DNA of 64,000 bases, from the NCBI RefSeq assembly GCF_000803065.1, contig NZ_JSXI01000041.1, forward strand, positions 1 to 64,000, read 5' to 3'. The notes below the pieces were generated by a model. That model did not search any database. It worked only from the letters and a program-made list of their open reading frames with translations, and was not told the origin of the DNA. Below are positions 8,346-17,234 of this stretch, in pieces. Within the stretch, counting starts at the first letter, position 1. Each line of letters begins with the position of its first letter. A program made the position numbers and the translations under genes. The DNA comes from Sphingomonas sp. ERG5 (lineage in GTDB: Bacteria > Pseudomonadota > Alphaproteobacteria > Sphingomonadales > Sphingomonadaceae).

Positions 8346-9638
8346 ATGAACGCGACCGTGCCAAACAGGGGACGCCGGTTCGGGGCGCGGATGCAGCGTG
8401 AAGGACAGGGTGGAGAGGGGAAGGGCGCCTGGTTGCTCAACCGCTTCGCCTGGGCGTTTCACCGCATCCTCGACCGGATCGATCAGGGTCTGGATCAGGG
8501 CGCGATCGAGCTGTCGCTGCCCAATGGCTCGCGGCGCCTGCTTGGTGGCCGGGCGCCAGGGCCGGTGCCGGTGGTCGAACTGCGCAGCTGGCGCGCGCTG
8601 CTTCGCCTGGTCCGCAACGGCTCGGCGGGCTGGTACACCGCCTGGGTCGCGGGGGAATGGACCAGCCCCGACCCGGTGCCGTTGTTCGACCTGTTCATGC
8701 GCAACGGACGCTCGCTCGGCGATACCGCGCGGGCCGGGGGACTGACTCGCCTCGCCCGGCGAATCGGCCATCGGCTGCGTCGCAACGACAAGGCGGGCGC
8801 GCGGCGCAACATCGAATTCCACTACGATCTCGGCAATGATTTCTACAGCCTGTGGCTCGACCCGGGCATGACCTATTCGAGCGCGCTGTTCGCCGAACCG
8901 ATCGACCCGGCGCAATCGCTCGAGGCGGCACAGGCGACCAAGCTGCAGGCGATGCTCGACCGCACGGCGACCCGGCCGGGCGATGCGATCCTCGAGATCG
9001 GCAGCGGCTGGGGCTCATTCGCCGAACTCGCCGCGCGGGCCGGGCGCAGGGTTCATGGCATCACGCTTTCGGCGGAACAGAAGGCGATGGTAGACCAGCG
9101 TATCGCTGATGCCGGGGCCGATGCCGAGCTGGGCGGCGTCACCGTGTCGCTGACTGATTACCGCGATGTCGCGGGCAGCTATGATGCCGTGGTCAGCATC
9201 GAAATGGTCGAAGCGGTCGGGCAGGAATATTGGCCGGCCTATCTCCGCGCCGTCGCGCGCGCGCTGAAGCCCGGCGGGCGCGCAGCGATCCAGTATATCA
9301 TCATCGATGACGCGCTGTTCGAGGGCTATGCACGCAATGTCGATTTCATCCAGCGCTTCGTTTTCCCCGGCGGCATGCTGCTTTCCGAAAGCCGTTTTCG
9401 TGCGCTGGCCGAACGCAACGGGCTGGTCTGGCAGGACCGGGTCGGCTTTGGCCAGCATTATGCCGAGACGCTGCGGCGCTGGCGGGAGAATTTCGATGCG
9501 GCGGTCGCGGCGGGGAAGCTGCCGCCGGAATTCGACACGGATTTCGTGGACTTGTGGCGCTATTATCTGATGTACTGCGAAGGCGGCTTTCGCGGCGGCG
9601 GTATCGACGTCGCGCAAGTGACGCTGATAAAACGATAA
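8346..9638 (+). CDS. cyclopropane-fatty-acyl-phospholipid synthase family methyltransferase
   Basis: The C-terminal two thirds carry the CFA synthase signature: EFHYDLGNDFYSLWLDPGMTYSS, then the SAM-binding motif ILEIGSGWGSFAELAA, then SIEMVEAVGQEYW and QRFVFPGGMLLS. The N-terminal part resembles the lipid-binding region. CFA synthase transfers a methylene group from SAM to unsaturated acyl chains of membrane phospholipids; some homologues perform other methylations. Length is 430 residues. ATG at 8346 is preferred to a GTG 18 bases earlier. The serine hydrolase gene follows after 14 bases. Confidence 0.88.
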   Translation: MNATVPNRGRRFGARMQREGQGGEGKGAWLLNRFAWAFHRILDRIDQGLDQGAIELSLPNGSRRLLGGRAPGPVPVVELRSWRALLRLVRNGSAGWYTAWVAGEWTSPDPVPLFDLFMRNGRSLGDTARAGGLTRLARRIGHRLRRNDKAGARRNIEFHYDLGNDFYSLWLDPGMTYSSALFAEPIDPAQSLEAAQATKLQAMLDRTATRPGDAILEIGSGWGSFAELAARAGRRVHGITLSAEQKAMVDQRIADAGADAELGGVTVSLTDYRDVAGSYDAVVSIEMVEAVGQEYWPAYLRAVARALKPGGRAAIQYIIIDDALFEGYARNVDFIQRFVFPGGMLLSESRFRALAERNGLVWQDRVGFGQHYAETLRRWRENFDAAVAAGKLPPEFDTDFVDLWRYYLMYCEGGFRGGGIDVAQVTLIKR

Positions 9639-9652
9639 AAGGGGAGATGAGG

Positions 9653-10837
9653 ATGCGGCGGCTGGCGATATTGGGCGCGATGGCGCTGGCGGGATATGCG
9701 ACTCACATCGAAACCAGCACTGCCCAGGCGGTCGAATCGCCCGATGTCCGCCTGTCGACCGGCGATGCGGACAAATTGCGCAGCGCGGGTGCGACCATCC
9801 TGTTCTGGTCGCAGGCGCAGCGCGATCAGAATTTCCCGGCGATGGAGAAGCTGTTTCCCGGCCATGTCGTCAGCGCGGGCGGCAAGGTCCATCCCTTGCC
9901 GCAGGGCAAGCCGCTGCCGCTCGATGCGGCGGCGGTCGACGCCTATATGGCGGCGCAGAATGTCGCCGGGCTGATCGTGCTCCAGGACGGCAAGGTCCGG
10001 CTCGAACGCTATGCCCGCGGCTATTCGGCCGAGGGGCGCTACACCTCCTTCTCGGTCGCCAAGTCGTTCAGCTCGACCCTGGTGGGAGCGGCGATCCGCG
10101 ACGGCTATATCAAGTCGGTGTCGGAGCCGGTGACCAGATACATCCCGGAGCTGGCCGGCAGCGGCTATGACGGCGTGACCATCAAGCAGCTGCTGACGAT
10201 GACGTCGGGCGTCAAATGGAACGAGAACTACACCGATCCGAAATCCGACGTTGCGACCATGTATGCGAAGCCGGTGCCGGCCGGTGTCGATCCGACCGTT
10301 GCCTATATGCGCACCTTGCCGCGCGAAACGCCGCCGGGCGAGAAATGGGTCTACAAGACCGGCGAGACCAATTTGATCGGCGTGCTGGTGAAAAAGGCCA
10401 CCGGCAAGCCGCTGGCGACCTATCTCAGCGAGAAGCTGTGGAAGCCGTACGGGATGGAGCGCGACGCGTTCTGGATGGTCGACCAGTCGGGCCAGGAAAT
10501 CGGCGGCTGCTGCCTGTCGGTCTCACTGCGCGACTATGCGCGGATGGGCCAGCTGGTGCTGGACGGCGGCAAGGGCATCGTACCCAATGGCTGGTTCGCG
10601 GATGCAACCCGCGCGCAGGTCACAACCTCACCGGGTTATGGCTATGGCTATCAATGGTGGACCTATCCCAATGGCCATTTCGGTGCGCAGGGGATTTTCG
10701 GCCAGAGCATCTTCATCGATCCGGCAAAGAAGATCGTCATCGCGGTATCGGGCGCCTGGCCCAGGGCGACCGGTGACGATCTGAAGACCGAGCGGGCGGT
10801 GTTTCAGCTTCGGGTGATCGAGGCGGCGGGGAAATAG
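9653..10837 (+). CDS. exported serine hydrolase, class C beta-lactamase fold
   Basis: The start at 9653 is supported by GGGGAG six bases upstream and gives a signal peptide, RRLAILGAMALAGYATHIET, ending near STAQA. The SxxK motif is in SVAKSFSS, with the YxN-like loop in VYKTGETN and a Gly-rich segment GYGYGYQWW before HFGAQGIFGQ, where class C enzymes have the KTG-like triad. The protein has 394 residues. Such proteins include esterases and D-amino peptidases as well as beta-lactamases; the lack of classical AmpC motifs argues for an esterase or 6-aminohexanoate-hydrolase type. Confidence 0.85.
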   Translation: MRRLAILGAMALAGYATHIETSTAQAVESPDVRLSTGDADKLRSAGATILFWSQAQRDQNFPAMEKLFPGHVVSAGGKVHPLPQGKPLPLDAAAVDAYMAAQNVAGLIVLQDGKVRLERYARGYSAEGRYTSFSVAKSFSSTLVGAAIRDGYIKSVSEPVTRYIPELAGSGYDGVTIKQLLTMTSGVKWNENYTDPKSDVATMYAKPVPAGVDPTVAYMRTLPRETPPGEKWVYKTGETNLIGVLVKKATGKPLATYLSEKLWKPYGMERDAFWMVDQSGQEIGGCCLSVSLRDYARMGQLVLDGGKGIVPNGWFADATRAQVTTSPGYGYGYQWWTYPNGHFGAQGIFGQSIFIDPAKKIVIAVSGAWPRATGDDLKTERAVFQLRVIEAAGK

Positions 10838-10920
10838 GGTACGCGCCATGCTGAAACTGTTTCAGGGTTCAGTCGCGGGTTTGTAAATTCGAGCAAGATG
10901 ACATTTGATTGAACCGCCGC

Positions 10921-11004
10921 CGTCATCCCCGCGAAAGCGGGGATCCCGCTTCTTCTTCCAAGTACGAGCAAGGTAGCGGGATCCCCGCTTTCGCGGGGAT
11001 GACG
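10921..11004. repeat. dispersed palindromic repeat family A, copy 1
   Basis: A near-perfect inverted repeat: the arm CGTCATCCCCGCGAAAGCGG, extending to ...GGATCCCGCT, returns in reverse complement at 10973-11004. The centre carries TTCTTCTTCCAAGTACGAGC. It lies between a serine hydrolase gene and a convergent GST gene, where it could act as a bidirectional transcript end. Relatives lie at 14080-14142, 20044-20107 and 38309-38393. Confidence 0.8.
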
Positions 11005-11040
11005 GTTGGAAGCCCCGTAAAGTCGTCAGACTCTTATGCC

Positions 11041-11688
11041 TCAACCGTCCGACGGGGCGTTGATCGCAAGTTGCGCGGCGAAGGAGCGGATATAGGCAGG
11101 CCGGGCTTCGCCGCGCGCCACATAGGCCGCCAGGTTCGGATATTCGTCCAGAATGCCCGACATTCTGAGGCGGAGCAGCACGGAGACCATCAGCAGATCA
11201 CCCGCACTGAACGCACCATCGAGCCAGTCCGCGGCACCAAGATGCGCCGAGAGTTTGTCGAGCCGGGCGCGGACACGGTCCATTACCAGCGGCAGGCGCG
11301 CGTCGCTCCAGGGCTTGTCGCCTTCGAATATCTTTGCTGTGGTCAGGTCGAGGATCGGCGGCTCGACGGTGTTCAGTGCGGCAAATATCCAGGTGATCGC
11401 GCGGGCGCGGGCATCACGATCGCCGGGCAGAAGGCCCGCATGCTGCTCGGCAAGATGAAAGACGATCGCGCCGGTTTCGAACAGCGCAAGCGAGCCTTCC
11501 TCATAGGTGGGGATCTGGCCGAAGGGATGGATGGCGAGATGGTCGGGCGCCTTCATCCCGGCAAAGGAAACGAGCCGAACCTCATAGGGCTGGCCCACTT
11601 CCTCGAGCGCCCAGCGCACGCGCGTATCGCGCGCCAGTCCCTTGCCGCCATCGGGCGATCGTTCGAATGCCGTGATCGTGATTGTCAT
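11041..11688 (-). CDS. glutathione S-transferase family protein
   Basis: The 215-residue protein has a thioredoxin-like N-terminal domain (residues 1-85, with HPFGQIPTYEEGSLALFETGAI containing the cis-Pro and the glutathione gamma-glutamyl-binding E/T pair) and an all-helical C-terminal domain (WLDGAFSAGDLLMVSVLLRLR). GSTs conjugate or reduce electrophiles with glutathione; specificity cannot be told. The start MTITITAFERSPDGGKG has no usual CxxC, and Ser11 is a candidate active residue. It stands alone between a repeat and a long intergenic region. Confidence 0.88.
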   Translation of the reverse strand: MTITITAFERSPDGGKGLARDTRVRWALEEVGQPYEVRLVSFAGMKAPDHLAIHPFGQIPTYEEGSLALFETGAIVFHLAEQHAGLLPGDRDARARAITWIFAALNTVEPPILDLTTAKIFEGDKPWSDARLPLVMDRVRARLDKLSAHLGAADWLDGAFSAGDLLMVSVLLRLRMSGILDEYPNLAAYVARGEARPAYIRSFAAQLAINAPSDG

Positions 11689-11976
11689 CGCATCGGTTTC
11701 CTTGCCTGGGCGAGTTCCTTCGCCTTTCTATCGTGACGACGAACGAGCTTTCCGGAAATCGACAGCGGTTTTTGAATTATTTTCAGTGCCGGGCGCGGAT
11801 CGCGAATGCCCGTCCTTGCGCGCGAGCGCCCTGAACGCGAATCGGGCATCATGGTGGCGATGTCTGGTGGGAAGCGGTCTGTCCGCTTTGGATCGCCGAA
11901 CCGACGTTTCCTGCCATTCGTTCAGCCAAGCCGTTGCGGCAGCTATGCGCCTTCATTGTCGCCGTTGTGCGGTGGT

Positions 11977-11999
11977 CGGCCGCTTCTCAAAAGCGGCCG
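11977..11999. terminator. hairpin in the 11.7-12.2 kb intergenic region
   Basis: CGGCCGCTT and AAGCGGCCG form a perfect 9-bp stem around CTCAA, followed by TTT. Nothing recognisable is encoded between 11689 and 12175; this stretch of nearly 490 bases contains only this hairpin and short open frames without codon bias. The hairpin may end a transcript entering from the left, but no gene there points rightward. Confidence 0.35.
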
Positions 12000-12175
12000 T
12001 TTGACCCTCCCTTCTTAGAATGTCCCCAAAAAGGGTCGAAGGCAGACCTGCCATTGGAGGCGTGCCTTATCTCGCGCGGTGATCACGTTAACTCGCTCTG
12101 CGCCTACACGGGTAAGTCGTTCTTGCCCGCATTGCTGGATTAATGCAGCGTGTGGATGAAAAATGGGGGCTGCGG

Positions 12176-13300
12176 ATGATCTTCAATAGAAGGCAAATGC
12201 TGGCGAGCGCGGGGGCAGCGGCGTTCACCGGGCCAGGGATCGCGAAATCGCAGATGGGCGCGGCGACCTGGTATGACCGGGCCATTGTGATCGACGCCCT
12301 TGGCGGGCTCAACGATCCCTACGCTGCCGAGGGCATTTCTCGCCTGACGGACCGCGCCTACGCTGAAATGATGCAGACCGGCGTCACCGTCCTGCGCGAC
12401 ACAGTGTTTCCAGTTGGCAATACCCCCGACCCGTGGAGTGACTATCAGAAAGCGATCGGTAATTTCCGCGAAAATTTCTCGGCCAATCCCGATCGGCTGT
12501 TACAGGTCCGCACCGCAGCCGACATCCTGAAGGCGAAGCGTGAAAGCAAGTTCGGCGTCATCGTCGGTACACAGGACAGTTGCATGGTCAGCGCCGATCT
12601 CGACCGCTTGGCGCAGCTCAAAAAGGACGGGGTGATGACCGTCCAGCTGACCTACAACAATGGAAACCTCGCTGGTGATGGTTCGCTCGAGCCCCGGGAC
12701 GCCGGTCTTACCAAGCTGGGCCGCCGGACAATCGAGCGGATCGAGGCGGAGAAGCTACTGCTCGATCTTAGTCACGGCGGCGCACGGACGATGGCTGAAG
12801 CCGCTTCCGTAGCGCAGCGGCCTCTGGTGATCAGCCACACCGGCGCACGAGCATTGACCGATCATCCGCGCAATACCTCGGATGCAACGATCCGTGCGGT
12901 GGCCAACAAAGGCGGGGTGGTCGGCGTCTATTTCATGCCGTTTCTGTCGGCCAGTATGAGGCCGACCGGCGCCGAACTGGTCGCGCACGTCGAGCATGTC
13001 GCCAACGTGGCGGGCGAGGATCATGTCGGTATCGGCACCGACAACGGAGTGATGCCGACCATGCTCGACGAGAAAACCAAAAAAAGCATGGACGACTGGA
13101 CTCGAGAGCGGATCAAACAAGGCATCGCTGCGCCGGGTGAAGCACCGGGAGTGTATACTCTGGTTGCTGACTACAACAGCATCGACCGCTACCGCCGCCT
13201 GGCCCTCGATCTCGAACGGCGGGGGTGGAGCCAAGGGCGACTTGAGAAATTGATGGGCGGCAATTTCCTGCGCGTGTATCGCGAGGCTTGGGGCGGCTAG
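12176..13300 (+). CDS. exported membrane-dipeptidase-like protein (peptidase M19)
   Basis: The start at 12176 gives MIFNRRQMLASAGAAAFTGPG, a Tat-like signal peptide although with a single Arg pair in NRRQM. The rest follows the M19 renal-dipeptidase family: LLLDLSHGGARTMAEAA, PLVISHTGARALTDHPRN and EDHVGIGTDNGVMPT. These hold the His residues of the second half of the zinc site. The N-terminal HxD pair normally seen in a DGHxD motif is replaced: the equivalent stretch reads VIDALGGLNDP. The metal site is therefore incomplete or altered, and peptidase activity is uncertain. Length is 374 residues. Confidence 0.85.
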   Translation: MIFNRRQMLASAGAAAFTGPGIAKSQMGAATWYDRAIVIDALGGLNDPYAAEGISRLTDRAYAEMMQTGVTVLRDTVFPVGNTPDPWSDYQKAIGNFRENFSANPDRLLQVRTAADILKAKRESKFGVIVGTQDSCMVSADLDRLAQLKKDGVMTVQLTYNNGNLAGDGSLEPRDAGLTKLGRRTIERIEAEKLLLDLSHGGARTMAEAASVAQRPLVISHTGARALTDHPRNTSDATIRAVANKGGVVGVYFMPFLSASMRPTGAELVAHVEHVANVAGEDHVGIGTDNGVMPTMLDEKTKKSMDDWTRERIKQGIAAPGEAPGVYTLVADYNSIDRYRRLALDLERRGWSQGRLEKLMGGNFLRVYREAWGG

Positions 13301-13372
13301 ATCTCAAAAGGTAGCGTACCGCGACGCCGGTGAAGCAAGTCTTTCAGCTAAGGGTCGCTAGCGCCGGCCGCT

Positions 13373-13398
13373 GACAGAAATGCGCCCTAATTTCTGTC
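13373..13398. terminator. hairpin after the M19 peptidase gene
   Basis: GACAGAAAT and ATTTCTGTC form a perfect 9-bp stem 73 bases after the stop codon. A second small hairpin follows at 13399-13414 (ATTCGG/CCGAAT), with TTTAATT after it. Together they are plausible as the transcript end. Confidence 0.4.
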
Positions 13399-13634
13399 AT
13401 TCGGCTGACCGAATTTAATTACCGAAAGCTGCCGCTGTCGCCACCGGATGGCGGCCGTGCGAGACGCGGCGCGCGCGAGGCAATCAGCGGGTCGCGGAAC
13501 AGTTTAGCCTAGATGCGCGTGCTTCCGATCACCTAGGCCGCAGGATCGTCGGTCGAAGGGCTGCAACCGAGGCGGGCTGCATGCTGGGCATCGTGTCAGT
13601 TGTCTGGCAACCGCTAGTCGCACAGGGGACAAGC

Positions 13635-13742
13635 GTGAAGCACAAGTCGATCGATCTGGCCTCCGAGGTCAAGCGCGCCACGCTGCCGGAGGGGCTGCAC
13701 GGGTTTCTCTTCCCCTTGTTCGAGGCGGTGTCCAACTCACTT
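13635..13742 (+). pseudogene. N-terminal remnant of a GHKL/HSP90-like ATPase
   Basis: A GTG-initiated frame gives VKHKSIDLASEVKRATLPEG followed by LHGFLFPLFEAVSNSL. The LHxxLFPLFEAxSNSxH block is the N-box region of a family of large HSP90/histidine-kinase-like ATP-binding proteins found near mobile and defence genes. Homology then stops abruptly near 13742 and the frame runs out at 13805 in unrelated sequence. I read this as the 5' stub of a deleted gene. The rest of 13301-14187 shows no coding signal that I can support. Confidence 0.5.
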
Positions 13743-14079
13743 TTTTGTGTGCGACGAACCCGTCGTCAAGACTGGCTCGATCGCATGTGCAGTCAGTTCG
13801 ATTAGAATTAATTCAAGCAGGTGTTTCCGACGCGAGGATTAGGATTGCAGGTCGATGCGGGAGACGCCTTCGCCACCCTCCAGTAAGCGAAGCCGCTAAA
13901 GACGCGGTTGTCGTTATCGTCAGCCCGAACGGCAGCTAACCACGAGGTCGAGCCGTTCCGAGCGGTTCGAAGAGCGTCGTAGCGCTGCATGAACGGACGG
14001 CGGCTTTCGGGACCTGCCCCGATTGGGTTGAATGTCGTGAAGTGGGCGACTGCCGGAGGGCTGCTTTACGCGGGACTGA

Positions 14080-14142
14080 TCCCGCCGTCTTGCCCCGGAC
14101 TCAGCAGAAGAAGCGGGATTCCCGCTTTCGCGGGAATGACGG
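14080..14142. repeat. dispersed palindromic repeat family A, copy 2 (partial)
   Basis: The right half AGCGGGATTCCCGCTTTCGC GGGAATGACGG is preserved, preceded by a degraded left half around GATCCCGCCGTCTTGCCCCG. It lies just downstream of the SDR gene that reads toward it. Confidence 0.65.
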
Positions 14143-14187
14143 TGGTGGGGGCGTCAGAGGTCGTTCTGTTCCAGGTTGACGTCCTGG

Positions 14188-14898
14188 TCAGTCGATCCGC
14201 TCGAAATGGCCGGTGTCGAAATCCTCGGCGATCAGCGCGACGATCCGGTCGGCCACGACCTGCGGTTCCTTGACCGATGCCGGATCCTCGCCCGGATAGG
14301 CGCGCGCGCGCATTGCGGTGCGGGTCGCGCCGGGGTCGATGATCGCGGTGCGGATCGAGCTGATGCGCTGCATCTCGTCACCATAAGCCGCGATCAGCGT
14401 TTCGAACGCCGCCTTGGACGCGCCGTACAGGCCCCAGAAGGCGCGCGGCTTGCGTCCGACGCTGGAGGTGATGCCGAGCAGGCGGGCGCGCGGCGATTTG
14501 CGCAGCATCGGGTCGAACGCGGCGATCAGCGCGGCCTGAGCGCTGACGTTCAGCGTCAGGACCTTGGCCAGTTCCTTGGCGTCGATCGCCGGGACCGGCG
14601 CGAGGCTGCCGAGCATGCCGGCATTGAGCACCATGATGTCGAGCTGTTCCCAGCGTTCGCCGATCGCCGCGCCAAGCCGCGCGATGCTGTCGGTCTCGGT
14701 CAGGTCGAGTGGCGCGATCGTCGCACTGCCGCCGGCATCGAAGATCGCGGTCTCGACTTCTTCCAGGTCCTTTGCGGTCCGCGCGGTCAGCACGACATGC
14801 GCCCCCGCCGCGGCCAGCGCCCGGGCGGTCGCCGCGCCGATCCCGCGGCTGGCGCCAGTGACGAGTGCGATCTGATTGGCAAAGGGCTTGTCGGTCAT
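14188..14898 (-). CDS. SDR family oxidoreductase
   Basis: Classical short-chain dehydrogenase of 236 residues: cofactor motif TGASRGIGAATA (Gly-rich loop), NAG in LNAGMLGSLAP, and the catalytic Ser/Tyr/Lys in LGITSSVG and YGASKAAFE. The Arg after the first loop (SRGIG) and ARTAKDLE suggest NADP(H). The gene lies 66 bases downstream of purF on the same strand and could be cotranscribed. The substrate is unknown. Confidence 0.9.
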   Translation of the reverse strand: MTDKPFANQIALVTGASRGIGAATARALAAAGAHVVLTARTAKDLEEVETAIFDAGGSATIAPLDLTETDSIARLGAAIGERWEQLDIMVLNAGMLGSLAPVPAIDAKELAKVLTLNVSAQAALIAAFDPMLRKSPRARLLGITSSVGRKPRAFWGLYGASKAAFETLIAAYGDEMQRISSIRTAIIDPGATRTAMRARAYPGEDPASVKEPQVVADRIVALIAEDFDTGHFERID

Positions 14899-14964
14899 CA
14901 GTCTTCCTCCGCCACCCCGCGCCGCTCACGGGCCGGGGATCAGCGTGACGTTTGAGAATTTGGC

Positions 14965-16437
14965 TTAGCTGACCCGCTCGGCCAGCAGCGCGAACTGGTC
15001 GACCGAAGCGACATCGTCGTGATCGGTCAGCATGGTCGGATAATCGCCGGTAAAGCAGGCGTCGCAATGGCTTGGCCGCGTGTCCGAGCGCTTCGCTTCG
15101 CCCAGCGCCTTGTACAGGCCGTCGATCGACACGAACGCCAGACTGTCGGCCTGGATATAGGTGTTCATCTCATCGATGTTCATGTTGGCGGCGAGCAATT
15201 TGGCGCGTTCGGGTGTGTCGACGCCGTAGAAGCAGCTGTGCCGGGTCGGGGGGCTGGCGATGCGCATATGCACCTCGGCCGCGCCGGCGTCGCGCATCAT
15301 CTGCACGATCTTCAGGGAGGTCGTGCCGCGCACGATCGAATCGTCGATCAGCACGATGCGCTTGCCCTTGATCAGCGCGCGATTGGCATTGTGCTTCAGC
15401 TTGACGCCGAGATGGCGGACTTCGTTGTTCGGCTGGATGAAGGTGCGGCCGACATAGTGCGAGCGGATGATGCCGAGCTCGAACGGAATGCCCGATTGCT
15501 GGGCATAGCCGAGCGCGGCGGGCGTGCCGGAATCGGGCACCGGAATGACCAGATCGGCATCGACCGGGCTTTCGATCGCCAGCTGAGCGCCGATTTCCTT
15601 GCGCACGGTATAGACGCTGCGGTCCTCCGAGATCGAATCGGGGCGCGAGAAATAGACATATTCGAAGATGCACGGCCGCGGCTCGGTCGGCGCGAAAGGG
15701 CGATGCGACGACACGTCGCTGCCCTTGACGATGACCAGCTCGCCCGGATCGATCGAGCGGACAAAGGTTGCGCCGACCACATCGAGCGCAACGGTTTCGG
15801 AGGCGAAGATGATCGTCTCGCCAAGCTTGCCCATCACCAGCGGGCGGATGCCGAGCGGATCGCGGCACGCGATCATGCCCTCCGGCGTCATCACGATCAG
15901 CGAATAGGCGCCCTCGACCCGCTTCAGCGCGTCGATGAACTTGTCGACAAAGGTGCGGTAGTTGGAAGTGGCGACGAGGTGGATGATCGTCTCGGTGTCC
16001 GAGGTCGACTGGAAGATCGACCCGCGCCGCACCAGGTCGCGCCGCAGCCGCATCGCGTTCGAGATGTTGCCGTTATGCGCGATGGCGAAGCCGCCCGAGG
16101 CCAGGTCGGCATAAAGCGGCTGCACGTTGCGCAGCGCGGTTTCACCGGTGGTCGAATAGCGCACATGGCCGCAGGCGACATTGCCACGCAGGGCGTTCAT
16201 GATCGCCGGGCTGTCGAAATTGCCCGCGACATGGCCCATCGCACGGTGGGTATGGAATTCGGCGCCGTCGAAACTGGTGATTCCCGCCGCCTCCTGGCCA
16301 CGGTGCTGCAGCGCGTGCAGGCCGAGCGCGACAAGCGCGGCGGCGCCATCGCTGCCCGAGGCGCCAAAGATGCCGCACTCTTCGCGCAGCTTGTCCCCAT
16401 TTGCATCGGGGAGATCGAACGGATTGGTTGTCAGCAT
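14965..16437 (-). CDS. purF: amidophosphoribosyltransferase
   Basis: PurF makes 5-phosphoribosylamine from PRPP and glutamine, the first step of purine synthesis. ATG at 16437 gives MLTTNPFDLPDANGDKLREE, a short propeptide removed before Cys21 (ECGIFGASG), the N-terminal nucleophile of the glutaminase domain. The phosphoribosyltransferase domain is evident from VLIDDSIVRGTTSLKIVQMM. The final length of 490 residues is normal. Longer in-frame extensions upstream have no support. The gene is divergent from the Rho-N domain gene, with about 130 bases between. Confidence 0.94.
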   Translation of the reverse strand: MLTTNPFDLPDANGDKLREECGIFGASGSDGAAALVALGLHALQHRGQEAAGITSFDGAEFHTHRAMGHVAGNFDSPAIMNALRGNVACGHVRYSTTGETALRNVQPLYADLASGGFAIAHNGNISNAMRLRRDLVRRGSIFQSTSDTETIIHLVATSNYRTFVDKFIDALKRVEGAYSLIVMTPEGMIACRDPLGIRPLVMGKLGETIIFASETVALDVVGATFVRSIDPGELVIVKGSDVSSHRPFAPTEPRPCIFEYVYFSRPDSISEDRSVYTVRKEIGAQLAIESPVDADLVIPVPDSGTPAALGYAQQSGIPFELGIIRSHYVGRTFIQPNNEVRHLGVKLKHNANRALIKGKRIVLIDDSIVRGTTSLKIVQMMRDAGAAEVHMRIASPPTRHSCFYGVDTPERAKLLAANMNIDEMNTYIQADSLAFVSIDGLYKALGEAKRSDTRPSHCDACFTGDYPTMLTDHDDVASVDQFALLAERVS

Positions 16438-16566
16438 GGCGCCCTTCGGGGGAGTAAGCGGCGCCCGCCATATAGGCATGCGATCCGCGTTTGTCGCGTT
16501 TTTGTCACATCGATGCGGAGCATTTTGCCGCATCGGCGGTTTTCCGTGGATCAGGAGGCACTTAAC

Positions 16567-16815
16567 ATGGCCGAAGATCACGGCCCGACGGTCCGGGACG
16601 ACAAACTCTATGAGGATTTGCGCCGCGACGGCGCGTCGAAGGAGAAGGCGGCGCGCATTGCCAATGCCAAGGCGGCCGGCACGCTGGCCCATCGCGGCAC
16701 GCAGTTGGAGGACCGCAGCAAGGCGGATCTGCTGAAGGAAGCGCGCGAAATCGGCATCGACGGCCGTTCGAAGATGGACAAGGGCGACCTGGTCAGGGCG
16801 ATTCGCGCGGGATGA
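16567..16815 (+). CDS. Rho termination factor N-terminal-like domain protein (82 aa)
   Basis: ATG at 16567 with AGGAGG-like sequence upstream (TCAGGAGGCACTTAAC). The N-terminal half (LYEDLRRDGASKEKAARIAN) resembles the DUF7218 helix-turn segment and the C-terminal half (SKADLLKEAREIGIDGRSKM, then DKGDLVRAIR) is a Rho-N/SAP-like LEM fold. Such small proteins are common in alphaproteobacteria and have no established role; nucleic acid binding is inferred. It is short, highly charged and complete. Confidence 0.82.
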   Translation: MAEDHGPTVRDDKLYEDLRRDGASKEKAARIANAKAAGTLAHRGTQLEDRSKADLLKEAREIGIDGRSKMDKGDLVRAIRAG

Positions 16816-16871
16816 TCCTTGGGGAGTGAGCCCGGCTTTCGTCCACGCCGCGCCCGGCGTATGGCTTGATC

Positions 16872-17234
16872 ATGCCCGATTCCCGCGACACCGGCCTTGA
16901 GCTGAACCCCAAATATGATGCGAACGGCCTGATCACCGCCGTCGCCACCGACCGTGCGACCGGCGAGCTGCTCATGCTCGCGCATATGAATGCCGAGGCG
17001 CTGGCCGCGACGATCGCCACAAGAGAGGCGCATTTCTGGTCGCGCAGCCGGGGCACGCTGTGGAAAAAGGGCGAGACGTCGGGGCATGTCCTGCACGTCA
17101 CCGACATCCGCATCGATTGCGACCAGGACGCGGTGTGGCTGATCGTCGATGCCGTGGGGCCTGCCTGCCATACCGGGGAGCGCAGTTGCTTCTATCGCCG
17201 GATCGATGGTGACGCGTTGAGCCCGGTGGCGTGA
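16872..17234 (+). CDS. hisI: phosphoribosyl-AMP cyclohydrolase
   Basis: HisI opens the purine ring of phosphoribosyl-AMP in histidine synthesis. The 120-residue protein has [16 protein letters not shown], the metal motif [20 protein letters not shown] and ERSCFYR, all conserved. ATG at 16872 is the expected start ([11 protein letters not shown]). It is a stand-alone cyclohydrolase without the HisE domain. The stop overlaps the GTG of the following lipoprotein gene (GTGA). No other his genes are nearby. Confidence 0.94.
   Translation: MPDSRDTGLELNPKYDANGLITAVATDRATGELLMLAHMNAEALAATIATREAHFWSRSRGTLWKKGETSGHVLHVTDIRIDCDQDAVWLIVDAVGPACHTGERSCFYRRIDGDALSPVA

Noticed and set aside
11806..12018. 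Short rightward frame MPVLARERPERESGIMV
   Set aside because: No codon bias, no ribosome binding site, and a hairpin inside; kept as non-coding.
15019..16566. Rightward frame opposite purF continuous with the Rho-N gene
   Set aside because: The upstream part is antisense to purF. The gene proper starts at 16567, where an AGGAGG-like site lies.
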